43,448 nucleotides of DNA from an uncultured Atopobiaceae bacterium (GCA_947625235.1 CANQNP010000008.1:1-43448); one strand, 5' to 3'. Shown: positions 8,766-17,053, numbered from the stretch's first letter. Numbers and translations: made by a program. Notes: generated by a model from the letters alone, not told the origin.

Positions 8766-8777
8766 GCAATCGTTTAC
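8766..8777. promoter_or_regulatory. Candidate LacI operator upstream of lacI (autoregulation)
   Basis: GCAATCGTTTAC matches GTAAACGTTTAC at 10 of 12 positions and lies 26 bp before the regulator's start codon, which fits autorepression. Inference from motif similarity. Confidence 0.45.
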
Positions 8778-8802
8778 GTGGCGCGGGTGCGGGGAGGCGC
8801 TC

Positions 8803-9816
8803 ATGGCCCAGTCGAACAAGCCCATCTCCATGCGGGAAGTGGCTGAGCTCGCCGGCGTGAGCATCGCCACCGTCTCGCGCGTGATCAACGGCCTCGGCGG
8901 CTTTTCCGAGGAAACGCGCAAGCGCGTGGAGAAGGTCATCGAGGAAAACGGCTACATCGCCAACCAGGCGGCCAAGGGCCTTCGCGAGGCGCGCACGCGC
9001 ACGATCGGGATGATCGTGCCGGACATCACGAACGACTTCTTCTCCACGCTCGCGCTCCAGGCGGAGCGCGCCTTCGCCGACGAGGGCTACTCGGTGCTCA
9101 TCTGCAACGACGCGAACGACGCCGAGCGTGGCGAGCACTACCTGCGCACGCTCATCAGCAAGCGCGTGGACGGCATCATCTGCATCAGCGGGCGTACCAC
9201 CTTCGACGAGGACGAGGTCTTGGGAAACGTGCCCATCGTCTACGTCGACCGCTTCCCCGAGCGCTCGCACGACATCCCGCGCGTGATCTCGGACGACCTT
9301 CGCGGCGGGCGCCTCGCCACCGAGCACCTCATCGAGCGCGGCTGCACGCGCATCGCCTTCATGACGGGCACGCACAGCGCGCTTTCCGTGCAGAACCGCG
9401 GCATCGGCTACGAGGAGGCGCTCGCGGGCCACGGCCTTGCGGCTGATCCCGCGCTGAGAATCGAGCTCAAGGGCCGCGTGCGGCGCTTCCAGGAGGCACG
9501 CGAGACGCTTGCCGCGGTCATCGCCTCGGGCGTGGACTTCGACGGCATCTTCGCGATGAACGACGTGATCGCCGTGGGGGCGCTCCTCGCGCTGCGCGAC
9601 GCCGGCATCCGCGTGCCCGAGGACGTGAGGGTCGTCGGCTTCGACGATTCCATCTACGCGAGCATCGCCACCCCCGCGCTCACGAGCGTGCGACGCTTCC
9701 CCGAGGAGATGGCGAAGCGCGGCTGCGAGACCCTTCTCAGCCTCATCGAGGGAAACGACGTGGAGCTCGAGGACGTCATCCCCGTTGAGCTCGCGGTGCG
9801 GGAGTCGACGGCGTAA
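8803..9816 (+). CDS. LacI-family transcriptional regulator
   Basis: 337 residues, typical LacI/GalR size. Residues 8-30 form the helix-turn-helix (SMREVAELAGVSIATVSRVI), followed by the hinge and a periplasmic-binding-protein-like effector domain with the usual GMIVPDITNDFF and VVGFDDS segments. It probably represses the surrounding sugar genes and is released by a sugar or sugar phosphate. Start chosen at 8803 because GGGGAGG (8791-8797) precedes it; an upstream in-frame ATG at 8620 would translate the repeat element. Operators of the form GTAAACGTTTAC lie at 15361 and 15392, with weaker ones at 4208 and 8766. It converges on glycosidase 2 with 46 bp between stops. Confidence 0.92.
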   Translation: MAQSNKPISMREVAELAGVSIATVSRVINGLGGFSEETRKRVEKVIEENGYIANQAAKGLREARTRTIGMIVPDITNDFFSTLALQAERAFADEGYSVLICNDANDAERGEHYLRTLISKRVDGIICISGRTTFDEDEVLGNVPIVYVDRFPERSHDIPRVISDDLRGGRLATEHLIERGCTRIAFMTGTHSALSVQNRGIGYEEALAGHGLAADPALRIELKGRVRRFQEARETLAAVIASGVDFDGIFAMNDVIAVGALLALRDAGIRVPEDVRVVGFDDSIYASIATPALTSVRRFPEEMAKRGCETLLSLIEGNDVELEDVIPVELAVRESTA

Positions 9817-9862
9817 GCTCGCGTGTACCGCAGGAACCCCTCCTCGGCGTAAGCCCTGGCGC

Positions 9863-12571
9863 CTATTCCCCGAGCCAGAGCGCGGCGCCGTTGAGGCCGG
9901 TGGGGTCGTTTGGCAGGTAGACGCCCATGAAGTCGTCGATCGCGCGGCCGAGGGAGTTGTCCGTCTCCACGACGATCTCGTTCTCGCCCGCCTTGAGCGC
10001 GCCATCCGCGCGGAATGAGTACGGAGCGACGATCGCGGTGCCGCAATCCGCGCCGTTCACCGTCACCGTGGCGCCCTCGGAGACGCCCTCGAGCTCGACC
10101 TTCGCGGGCTTCGTGGCCTGCGCCTCGGAGAGCTCGAGCGTGAAGGCGTAGCGCGCCTTGCCGGAGAAGGAGGCGAGCCCCGCGAGGCGGCTCACCCATT
10201 CCGGGCGTCCCTCGAGTGCGCGCGGCTCGCTCCACGTCTCGCACTTATCCTCCATGGAGGCGAGGGCGAGGGTGGCGTCCTCGAGCGCGAGGGCCTGAGT
10301 CCACGCGACGGGCGCCGGCGCGGGCTGGGCGCCCTTGAGCGGGGCGTCGCTCACGATGACGAGCTTCGAGGCGTAGGGCGCGAGGTCGATCTCGAAGGCG
10401 TGCGCGTCCTCCATGAGCGTGTTTGCGAACGAGTCGTAGACGTAGGCGTGGCCAGCGGGCGCGCCTGCGAGCGTGCAGCGCACGGGCTCCTTCGAGTGCT
10501 CGTTCACGAGGAAGATCACGTGGTCCGCGCCTTGCCGATAGCTATAGGTGCGAAGCCACGGCACCTCCACGCTGGGAGTGAGCGTGCGAAGCCCGGCCTC
10601 GGCGACGGCGCTCGCGAGGGTGCCGAGCGCCACGACCTCGACCGCGTCCGCCGCCTCGAGCGCCGCGAGCAGCGCCGTGGCGTCCTCGCCCTCCGATGCG
10701 CGCGCCGGGAGCCCGTCCACGAAGAAGACGGGGATCTTCGCCTCGGCGAGCGCGACCGCCTTCTCGAGGAGGCGCACGGGCACGGCCTCCGCCCAGGGGA
10801 GCACGAGCGCGCGGAAGGTCTCGTTTCCGCAGGTAAACGTCTTCGCAGTGGTGTCGATCGTCGCCGCGTCGAGGTAGTCGGTGGGCACGATGTCGTACTC
10901 GATCGTCGCGCGTCCGAGCTCGCGCGCCGGCTCCTCCATGAGCTGCCAATCGCCGCTCCACTCGGCCTCGGCGTTGAACCAGAGGGCGACGGGCGCGTCG
11001 TAGCTGCCGCCAGTGAGGAGCGTCGCCACGCGCTGGCCATAGGCCACGAGCCGGCCGAAGTTGTCGAAGAGCGGGTTGTGGCCCCACGCGTGGAACTGCG
11101 GCGGGTTGTCCATGTCGGGGAACTCGGTGGCGTCGAAGGCGTGCGGCACGAAGTAGTTCACGCCGCGCACGAGCATGTAGTCGAGCATCCACTTGCAGAG
11201 CTTGTTGCCCTCGGCCCAGCCATACGCGCCGAAGACCTCGGCCATGCAGCGGCCCTGCTTCTTCGCGTCGAGATGCGCGTGCGAGCCGCCGAGCTTGCCG
11301 AGCACGTACGTGAAGAACGCCATCTCCCAGCCCGGCTTGTGGAATCCGCGGAAGTAGCCGGAATCATAGCCCGGCATGAGCTGCTCCATCACCACGTCCA
11401 CGCCGCCCATGCTCGCGGGCTCGAGCGCGCGGAAGTAGTGGCCGGAGCCGTAGCCGAGGCGCGCGACGGCGTTGTTGTCCTCGATGATGTGGCCGATCTT
11501 CTCCACGCCGTGCGCGCGGCACCACGCGGCCATCACGCCCTCGAAGTTCTTCCCGTAGAGCTCGGAGACGAGGTCCATGTAGGCGTAGCGCAGCACGTGC
11601 GCCGCCTTGCAATCGCCCACGAAGAGGAGCGGAAGATAGGGGAGGAGCGTCTTCGCGTCGAGGCCCGCGAGCGTCGTGCCGTCGAGGCGCGCGGCGAGGA
11701 GCTCCGCGAGGTCCTCGCGCCAGGGGAGCACCATCTGAGGGTTGCGCCCGATGGAGGCGTCCTCTGAGCCGTGGATGTTTCCGAAGCGGGCCTCGTCTGA
11801 GAAGAATCCCTTGAACGTGGTGCCGAAGTACTCCTTGAAGCGGTCGTAGAACTCCTGGTAGATGGTGTCGATGAGCACCTGCGTGGCCGCGGGGTCGAGC
11901 GGGTTCAGGTACCCCTCGGTCATCTTCTCGCCGCCCTCGAAGCTCGTGTAGAGCACGTTCACGTACCACTGTCCCTCGCCGATGCCGTCGAGCGCGACCA
12001 CGGGGCAGGGCCCGTAGTCGTGGCCGGTGGGGTGGTTCGTCCAGTCGAACTCGGGGCGCCCGGTGAGGTAGTCCGCGCGCTCGGTGATGCCCGGCGTGAG
12101 GTCGATGGTCTCGGTGACGTCGGGCTCGTCTTCGCTCGTGCGGCGTTGGCAGAAGATGGCGAGGATGCGATCGCCGGGGGCGGCGGCCGTGTAGCGAAGG
12201 TTCAAGTCCTGGCCCTCGAGGGGGCCGAGCACGTCGAAGGTCGCGAGGCGCAGGTAGCGTTTGCGCAGCTCGGGATGGTGCCTCTGCACTTCGCCGTTCG
12301 CGGTGCCGGTGGGGAAGTGGCTGTCGTCGAGCGACCACACGCCCATCCCTCGACGCTTGCCCTCCTCGAGCAGGAACGCCACGTCGCCCCACCACTGCTC
12401 GCTGCCGTAGTTCTCGTAGAAGCGCGGCTCGATGCAGAGCTCGCGGATGCCCGCCTCCTGCATGGCGTCGAGCTGCCCGGCGTAGCGCTCATGCGCGTCC
12501 CCGCGCACCCAGAGGAAGGGCATCACATGGCTCTCGGCCTCGCCTGCGAGCAGTTTCTCGAGCTTCTCCAT
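9863..12571 (-). CDS. Large glycoside hydrolase, GH106-like architecture (copy 2)
   Basis: A 902-residue paralogue of the glycosidase at 5864-8566, with the same MEKLEKLLAG start, SLDDSHFPTG, FFSDEA and HIIEDN segments, and a GH2-like C-terminal jelly-roll (VSEGATVTVNG). Note FFSDEA here against FFSDEP in copy 1. I place the start at 12571 because it matches copy 1 and has AGAAAGGA upstream; a longer frame to 12700 would translate leader sequence. It is the last gene of the minus-strand operon epimerase-rpiB-esterase 2-glycosidase 2. The two paralogues are diverged enough to differ in substrate or linkage preference. Substrate unknown, cytoplasmic. Confidence 0.7.
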   Translation of the reverse strand: MEKLEKLLAGEAESHVMPFLWVRGDAHERYAGQLDAMQEAGIRELCIEPRFYENYGSEQWWGDVAFLLEEGKRRGMGVWSLDDSHFPTGTANGEVQRHHPELRKRYLRLATFDVLGPLEGQDLNLRYTAAAPGDRILAIFCQRRTSEDEPDVTETIDLTPGITERADYLTGRPEFDWTNHPTGHDYGPCPVVALDGIGEGQWYVNVLYTSFEGGEKMTEGYLNPLDPAATQVLIDTIYQEFYDRFKEYFGTTFKGFFSDEARFGNIHGSEDASIGRNPQMVLPWREDLAELLAARLDGTTLAGLDAKTLLPYLPLLFVGDCKAAHVLRYAYMDLVSELYGKNFEGVMAAWCRAHGVEKIGHIIEDNNAVARLGYGSGHYFRALEPASMGGVDVVMEQLMPGYDSGYFRGFHKPGWEMAFFTYVLGKLGGSHAHLDAKKQGRCMAEVFGAYGWAEGNKLCKWMLDYMLVRGVNYFVPHAFDATEFPDMDNPPQFHAWGHNPLFDNFGRLVAYGQRVATLLTGGSYDAPVALWFNAEAEWSGDWQLMEEPARELGRATIEYDIVPTDYLDAATIDTTAKTFTCGNETFRALVLPWAEAVPVRLLEKAVALAEAKIPVFFVDGLPARASEGEDATALLAALEAADAVEVVALGTLASAVAEAGLRTLTPSVEVPWLRTYSYRQGADHVIFLVNEHSKEPVRCTLAGAPAGHAYVYDSFANTLMEDAHAFEIDLAPYASKLVIVSDAPLKGAQPAPAPVAWTQALALEDATLALASMEDKCETWSEPRALEGRPEWVSRLAGLASFSGKARYAFTLELSEAQATKPAKVELEGVSEGATVTVNGADCGTAIVAPYSFRADGALKAGENEIVVETDNSLGRAIDDFMGVYLPNDPTGLNGAALWLGE

Positions 12572-12610
12572 CGTGCGTTCCTTTCTGATCTCTTGTTCGT
12601 ATTGTCTTTC

Positions 12611-12806
12611 GGGCGTGGAGCATATGGTTCGTCGCGCCCGGCTCCCGCTCGGGCGGTCTTCGGCTTTCACCGGCCCTTTTTCTCGGGTGACACACCTCAC
12701 ATTGGCCTACGGGCTTTGATGCCGGCGGACCACTCCTGAGGTCCGAGAAAAAGGGCCTTCTCCTCGCGGCTCCCACAGGGCGCGCCGAACCATATGCTCC
12801 ACGCCC
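12611..12806. repeat. Nested inverted repeats between esterase 2 and glycosidase 2
   Basis: Outer arms of 29 bp (12611-12639 and 12778-12806) are inverted copies with 28 of 29 positions matching; inner arms of 15 bp (12672-12686, GGCCCTTTTTCTCGG, and 12743-12757) match perfectly. The minus-strand reading places the arm at 12611-12639 in the leader of glycosidase 2. The inner hairpin has T/A runs inside its stem. It could be a MITE-like insertion or an RNA structure controlling the operon. No target-site duplication is evident. Confidence 0.7.
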
Positions 12807-12815
12807 TCTGCCACG

Positions 12816-14144
12816 TTATCGAGAATGCCGACCTACCCACTGCCATAACGTCACCGGGAAGCCTTGCCACATCACGTTCGTGCCGTCGAGCTCGGTCTTC
12901 ACGGTGTCGTGGTAGACGTTGATCCACACCACGTGGCCCATGTAGCGCGTGGGCCGGCCGTCCTCGTCGTGGTAGGCGCCGGTCTCGTCTGAGATGTGGT
13001 CGTAGTAGGTGGCGTGGGCGTCAGCCGGGTGGTGCGCCTGGAGGCGCGGCCAGAGGGCCTTCAGGTGGTTCTCGGCGGTCACGAGCGGGTCGTCGTCCAC
13101 CTGCACGAACCAGATCGGCGTCTTCGCCATGGCCTCGTATTCATCGTCCGTGCCGAGCGCGCCCACCCACGGCGCGCAGCACGCGACGGCCGCCGCGAAG
13201 GTGTCCGGGTGGTCGACGATCAGGCGGCAGGTCATGAAGCCGCCGTTCGAGAGGCCGCCGACGTAGACGCGGGAGCGATCGATGTCGGGGTGCGCGTCGA
13301 GGACCTGCGCGAGCAGCGCCATCACCGCGCCCGCGTAGATGGTCTGGTTGTCGTCTTCCATCTGCCCGCTTCCGCTGTCCATCCAAAACGTGGGGCAGGT
13401 GGGGCAGAGCACGTAGGCGGCGCCGCCGAGCTTGGCCTGGATCTCGGCCTCGCCGAGCGCGACCACCTTGTTGCCGGTGACCGTGAGGTACGGGTCGCAC
13501 CCGCCCTCGCCCGCGCCGTGGAGCCAGAGGAGGAGCGGCGCCTTCTCGATGGGCTGCCATTTCGGCGCGAAGGGCCAGGTCTCGGCCGCCTTGCGCGCGT
13601 TCACGGCGGCGATGTCCGGGGAGTAGAGCGCGTAGGCGAGCTCGATGCCGTCGAAGGTGCCACGGCCGCAGAGATCCCAACCGGCGAGCTGCGGGCACAC
13701 ATCGCCCGCGCACTCGGCGAAGGTGAGGCCGGAGAGGGGAGCCTCGCCTTCGCCGAGTGCCGACATGGGAGAGACCTGCGTCACGCGAAAGCGCATCTCG
13801 CGAAGGCTCGAATAGAGGATCTCGCCGTCCACGCGCTTCGTGAGCTTGCATTCCGGCAGCTCGAGCGCCACGTGCGAGCCGGAAGGCGCGGGCTTGCCGG
13901 CCTCGCTTGCCGCGTAGGCGTGGCGCACCGGCACGTAGCCGAGCGAGGGCTTGCCCACTGGGTCCTTCCGGTGCTCCTTGGCGAGCGCGATCTCGCCCGT
14001 CTCGGGGTCGATGCGCTCCACGTAGACCGAGAACGTGCCCTCGTCCACGTCCTGCGTGCGCACGGCGCCCGGAAGCTCGAGGATGAGCTTCGTCACATAG
14101 GGGCCGTTGTCGGTCACCGTCGTGAAGGTCCTATAGCGCGCCAT
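12816..14144 (-). CDS. Alpha/beta-hydrolase esterase with N-terminal Ig-like domain (copy 2)
   Basis: A 442-residue paralogue of the esterase at 4301-5620, with the same N-terminal Ig-like region, WLHGAGEGG oxyanion segment, GLSNGG nucleophile elbow, VDDDPLV acid segment and a C-terminal GHVVWINVYHDT histidine region. Start at 14144 is chosen by alignment with copy 1 (MARYRTFTTV against MATYKTFTTV); the frame extends to 14267 but overlaps rpiB. It lies between rpiB and glycosidase 2 in one minus-strand operon, so deacylation and deglycosylation are probably coupled. No signal peptide; predicted cytoplasmic. The acyl group removed is unknown. Confidence 0.82.
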   Translation of the reverse strand: MARYRTFTTVTDNGPYVTKLILELPGAVRTQDVDEGTFSVYVERIDPETGEIALAKEHRKDPVGKPSLGYVPVRHAYAASEAGKPAPSGSHVALELPECKLTKRVDGEILYSSLREMRFRVTQVSPMSALGEGEAPLSGLTFAECAGDVCPQLAGWDLCGRGTFDGIELAYALYSPDIAAVNARKAAETWPFAPKWQPIEKAPLLLWLHGAGEGGCDPYLTVTGNKVVALGEAEIQAKLGGAAYVLCPTCPTFWMDSGSGQMEDDNQTIYAGAVMALLAQVLDAHPDIDRSRVYVGGLSNGGFMTCRLIVDHPDTFAAAVACCAPWVGALGTDDEYEAMAKTPIWFVQVDDDPLVTAENHLKALWPRLQAHHPADAHATYYDHISDETGAYHDEDGRPTRYMGHVVWINVYHDTVKTELDGTNVMWQGFPVTLWQWVGRHSR

Positions 14145-14193
14145 GGGCGTCCTCCCAAGTCGGGGCTTAGCGGGTGTACGTGCGAATGCCGAG

Positions 14194-14649
14194 CTAGACG
14201 TGCAGCTCCTGGGTCTCCTCGATCTCGGCGAGCATGGCGATGCGCTTCGCGTGCCGCCCGCCTTCAAAGGTGGCGCCGAGCCACTCGTCGACGATCATCT
14301 TCGCGAGCTCGCTTCCCACCACGCGCGCGCCGAACGCGATGACGTTCGTGTCGTTGTGCTCGCGCGAGAGCTTCGCCGTGTAGGGGTCGGAGCACACGCA
14401 CGCGCGCACGCCATGCACCTTGTTCGCGGCGAGCGAGATGCCCACCCCGGTGCCGCAGATGAGGACGCCGAGGTCCACCTCTCCCGCGGCCACCGCCTTG
14501 CCCACGGCGAAGCCCGAGACGGGGTAGTCGAAGCGCTCGGGGGAGTTCGTGCCGAAGTCCACCACCTCGTGGCCGAGCTCCTCGAGGTGCTCCTTGATGA
14601 TGCCCTTGAGCTCGACCGCCACGTGGTCGTTGCCGATGCCGATCTTCAT
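14194..14649 (-). CDS. rpiB: RpiB/LacAB-family sugar-phosphate isomerase
   Basis: 151 residues, the normal RpiB size. The N-terminal MKIGIGNDHVAVELK and the active-site segment VLICGTGVGISLAANK, including the catalytic cysteine, are typical. RpiB interconverts ribose 5-phosphate and ribulose 5-phosphate, and in E. coli also allose 6-phosphate and allulose 6-phosphate. Its neighbour is an epimerase that resembles AlsE, so the allose-6-phosphate reaction is a reasonable alternative here. It lies 27 bp downstream of the epimerase and 49 bp upstream of esterase 2 in the LacI-controlled operon. Confidence 0.88.
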   Translation of the reverse strand: MKIGIGNDHVAVELKGIIKEHLEELGHEVVDFGTNSPERFDYPVSGFAVGKAVAAGEVDLGVLICGTGVGISLAANKVHGVRACVCSDPYTAKLSREHNDTNVIAFGARVVGSELAKMIVDEWLGATFEGGRHAKRIAMLAEIEETQELHV

Positions 14650-14676
14650 GATGCTCGCCTCTCTTCTTTGCCGTGG

Positions 14677-15333
14677 CTAGGCCGCCACGAGATGGGTCGT
14701 GCGGAGGTTCTCGATGCTTTTCGCGTAGTCGCCCTTGCCGAAGAGCGCGCTCGTGCCGAGGACGAAGGCGTCCGCGCCGAGGTTCGTGAGCTGGGCGATG
14801 CGCTCGGGGCTGCAGGCGCCGTCGATCACCAGCGTATAGCCAAAGCGCCCCTTGAGCTCGGCGAAGCGCTCGATCTTCGGGAGGGTGAAGTCGAGGAAGG
14901 CCTGGCCGGCGAAGCCCGGGCTCACCGTCATCACCATGAGGTGGTCCACGAGGGGAAGCAGGTCCTCCACCGCCGAGACGGGCATCTCGGGGTTCACCGC
15001 GAGGCCCGCCTTGCGCCCCGCCGCGCGGATGGCGAGGAGCGCCTTCGCGGTGAAGCTTCCGGCCTCCGGATGGATGTAGATGATGTCCGCTCCCGCGTTG
15101 ATGAAGAGGTCGAGCTTGGGGAGGGGGTCGACGATCATCAGGTGCGCGTCGACGGGCTTTCTCGTGGCGGCCTTGATGGCGCGGATGTCGTTCGTGCCCA
15201 TGGTGATGTTCGGCACGAAGACCCCGTCCATGATGTCGCAGTGGAACGCGTCTGCGCCCGCGGCGTCGAGGGCTCGCACCTCGTTCGCGAGGTTGCCGAA
15301 GTCCGCACACATCATGCTCGGATAGAGCTCCAC
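14677..15333 (-). CDS. Ribulose-phosphate / allulose-6-phosphate 3-epimerase family
   Basis: 218 residues with the family signatures FHCDIMDGVFVPN and MTVSPGFAGQAF and a C-terminal phosphate-binding GADAFVLGTSALF. The VMTVSPGFAGQ form and the overall pattern resemble AlsE (D-allulose-6-phosphate 3-epimerase) at least as well as Rpe, so the substrate is left open. It starts with GTG at 15333, after AAAGGACAGGA. It is the first gene of the minus-strand operon, directly downstream of two perfect LacI-type operators. Epimerase plus RpiB would feed a released rare hexose or pentose phosphate into central metabolism; the kinase and transporter are not in the window. Confidence 0.85.
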   Translation of the reverse strand: MELYPSMMCADFGNLANEVRALDAAGADAFHCDIMDGVFVPNITMGTNDIRAIKAATRKPVDAHLMIVDPLPKLDLFINAGADIIYIHPEAGSFTAKALLAIRAAGRKAGLAVNPEMPVSAVEDLLPLVDHLMVMTVSPGFAGQAFLDFTLPKIERFAELKGRFGYTLVIDGACSPERIAQLTNLGADAFVLGTSALFGKGDYAKSIENLRTTHLVAA

Positions 15334-15360
15334 GGTCCTGTCCTTTCCGAATGGGTGAAC

Positions 15361-15419
15361 GTAAACGTTTACGTTCTCTGCTTGACACTAAGTAAACGTT
15401 TACGTACCTCGTTTGTCAA
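15361..15419 (-). promoter_or_regulatory. Promoter with two perfect LacI-type operators
   Basis: On the minus strand, TTGACA (15419-15414), a 17-bp spacer and TTTACT (15396-15391) form a promoter for the epimerase operon. GTAAACGTTTAC occurs at 15392-15403, overlapping the -10 box, and at 15361-15372, just downstream of the expected start. The centres are 31 bp apart, about three helical turns, which suits a pair of dimers on one DNA face. A plus-strand TTGACA at 15382 lacks a good -10. Confidence 0.8.
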
Positions 15420-15460
15420 GAGGGGATTTCGCACGCCATTGCTTCTCAAGACAATAGAGA

Positions 15461-15492
15461 GAAGACAATGGGGACAGAAGACAATGGGGACG
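15461..15492. repeat. 16-bp tandem duplication beside repeat copy B
   Basis: GAAGACAATGGGGACA at 15461-15476 is followed directly by an almost identical unit (15477-15492). It sits at the edge of the dispersed element at 15476-15624 and looks like local slippage. Confidence 0.7.
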
Positions 15493-15624
15493 GTTCTTTT
15501 GTCTTGCGGCACTTCATCTACCAGCGCTTTCTCCAAGACAAAAGAACCATCCCTTTTGTCTTGCGACGTTTTCCCAGCTAGAGGCGCTGCGCGCAAGACA
15601 AAAGAACCGTCCCTACTGTCTTGC
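15476..15624 (-). repeat. ~150-bp dispersed hairpin-cluster element, copy B
   Basis: Reverse complement of the element at 8592-8742, including shared connecting sequence such as GCGCGCAGCG and TAGCTGGG, so homology extends beyond the short hairpin modules. Together the two copies bracket lacI and the minus-strand operon as an inverted pair. The remainder of the 391-bp gap 15334-15724 holds the operator-promoter region and the ThrE leader. Confidence 0.75.
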
Positions 15625-15724
15625 GGGCCATTGGCCAGTCCTTGGCAAAAGAAGGAGACGGGTGAGAGTACCTTAGTAGGGGAATGTCGTGAACACGCAT
15701 GGCTGATGCCGCGGGGGAGGATCC

Positions 15725-17017
15725 ATGGCCACACATCGCGAGGCGAAGAGGCGCGACGCGCACGCAACACAGGCACCATCGTCCATCGAGTACGCCTCGA
15801 AGACGCTCATGCGCGCCGGGCGGCTGATGCTGAACTCCGGGGCCGGCTCGTGGCGCGTGCACCAGGTGATGTGCAAGCTCGGCGAGATCCTCGGCCTCAC
15901 GGTGCAGGCGGACGTGGGCCTGAACTCCATCGACGCCACCGTCACCGACGGGCACGACACCGTCACGGAAGTGGTGAACGTCGCCGTCCCCGGCACCTCC
16001 ACCTCGCTCATCGACCAGATGGACCACCTGCTCGAGGACGCAGAGGAGCTCGGGGGGAAGCTCGACGCCAAGGGCCTCGACGAGATGCTCACCGCGGTGG
16101 AGAGGGACACGCTCGTCTGGGGCCCCATCCAGACGGCGCTCGCCTGCGCGCTCGCCTGCGGCTCCTTCGCCTTCCTCCTCGGCGGCGGCCCGATCGAGTT
16201 CCTCTGCGCGTTCTTCGGCGGCGGCCTCGGCATGTTCGTGAACGTCTACCTCGGAGGACGCGGGTACAACCCGATGGTGGCCATCTGCATCGCGGTCGCC
16301 ATCTCCTGCGGCGGCTACCTCGCCGTCATGTACGCGGCGCAGGCGATGATGCCCGGCTCGGACCCGAAGCAGGCGGGCTACATCGCGGCCATCCTCTACA
16401 GCCTCCCGGGCTTTCCGCTCCTCGCCTCGGGGCTCGACCTCTTCAAGCTCGAGATGCGCGGCGGCTTCGAGCGCCTGCTCTACGCCATGGTGGGCTTCTT
16501 GCTCGCCGCGGCCATCGCCTGGCTCGTGGCGGCCCTCTTCGGGCTCTACCCCGACGACCTCCAGGGCCTCGGCCTTCCCTTCATCGGCCAGTGCTTCGTG
16601 GAGATCGGCGCGGGCTTCCTCGCCGCGGCCATGCTCGCCGTGCTCTTCAACGGGCGCCCCATGTTCTGCCTGATCTCGGGCGTGATCGGCGCCATCATCT
16701 GCGGCATCAAGTACCTGCTCGTCTCCGGCTGCGGCATGGAGGTGGAGGCGGCCACGTTCCTCGCCGCCACCTGCATCGGCATCCTCGCGGCCATCTTCTC
16801 GAAGGCGTGCGGCTGCTCGAAGCTCGCGGTCTCCGTGCCGCCGGCGATCCTCCTCATCCCCGGGCTCTTCCTCTATCGCGCCGTCTACTTCATGGCGACG
16901 ACGCAGATCACCGAGGGCGTGGAGTGGTTCGTGCAGGCGCTCATGATCATCCTCTTCATCCCGCTCGGGATCGTCTTCGGCCGCGTGCTCACCGATCGGG
17001 CGTGGCGCCAGATGTAG
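15725..17017 (+). CDS. Threonine/serine exporter family protein (ThrE-like)
   Basis: 430 residues. Residues ~20-125 form the soluble ThrE domain (LMRAGRLMLNSGAGSWRVHQ, LIDQMDHLLEDAEELGGKL), followed by about ten hydrophobic segments from ~135 to 425. This is the fused ThrE plus ThrE_2 layout of exporters that move threonine or serine out of the cell; the substrate is inferred from the family. The start has GGGGGAGG at 15713-15720. It lies 94 bp upstream of an MFS gene on the same strand and outside the LacI-controlled operons. Given the serC-serA cluster downstream, serine export is conceivable but not shown. Confidence 0.85.
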   Translation: MATHREAKRRDAHATQAPSSIEYASKTLMRAGRLMLNSGAGSWRVHQVMCKLGEILGLTVQADVGLNSIDATVTDGHDTVTEVVNVAVPGTSTSLIDQMDHLLEDAEELGGKLDAKGLDEMLTAVERDTLVWGPIQTALACALACGSFAFLLGGGPIEFLCAFFGGGLGMFVNVYLGGRGYNPMVAICIAVAISCGGYLAVMYAAQAMMPGSDPKQAGYIAAILYSLPGFPLLASGLDLFKLEMRGGFERLLYAMVGFLLAAAIAWLVAALFGLYPDDLQGLGLPFIGQCFVEIGAGFLAAAMLAVLFNGRPMFCLISGVIGAIICGIKYLLVSGCGMEVEAATFLAATCIGILAAIFSKACGCSKLAVSVPPAILLIPGLFLYRAVYFMATTQITEGVEWFVQALMIILFIPLGIVFGRVLTDRAWRQM

Positions 17018-17053
17018 GAAGGCCCAAATGGCATAGTCTTTCTTGGGATTGGA

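Noticed and set aside
8620-8802. N-terminal extension of LacI
   Set aside because: It would translate the dispersed hairpin repeat; the helix-turn-helix begins right after the ATG at 8803, which has a good ribosome site.
12611-12806. Insertion sequence with terminal inverted repeats
   Set aside because: No transposase and no flanking target duplication; one arm is simply the conserved glycosidase leader.
15382-15410. Plus-strand promoter for the ThrE-like gene
   Set aside because: TTGACA is present, but the matching -10 (TACCTC) is poor and the site is better explained by the minus-strand promoter and operators.
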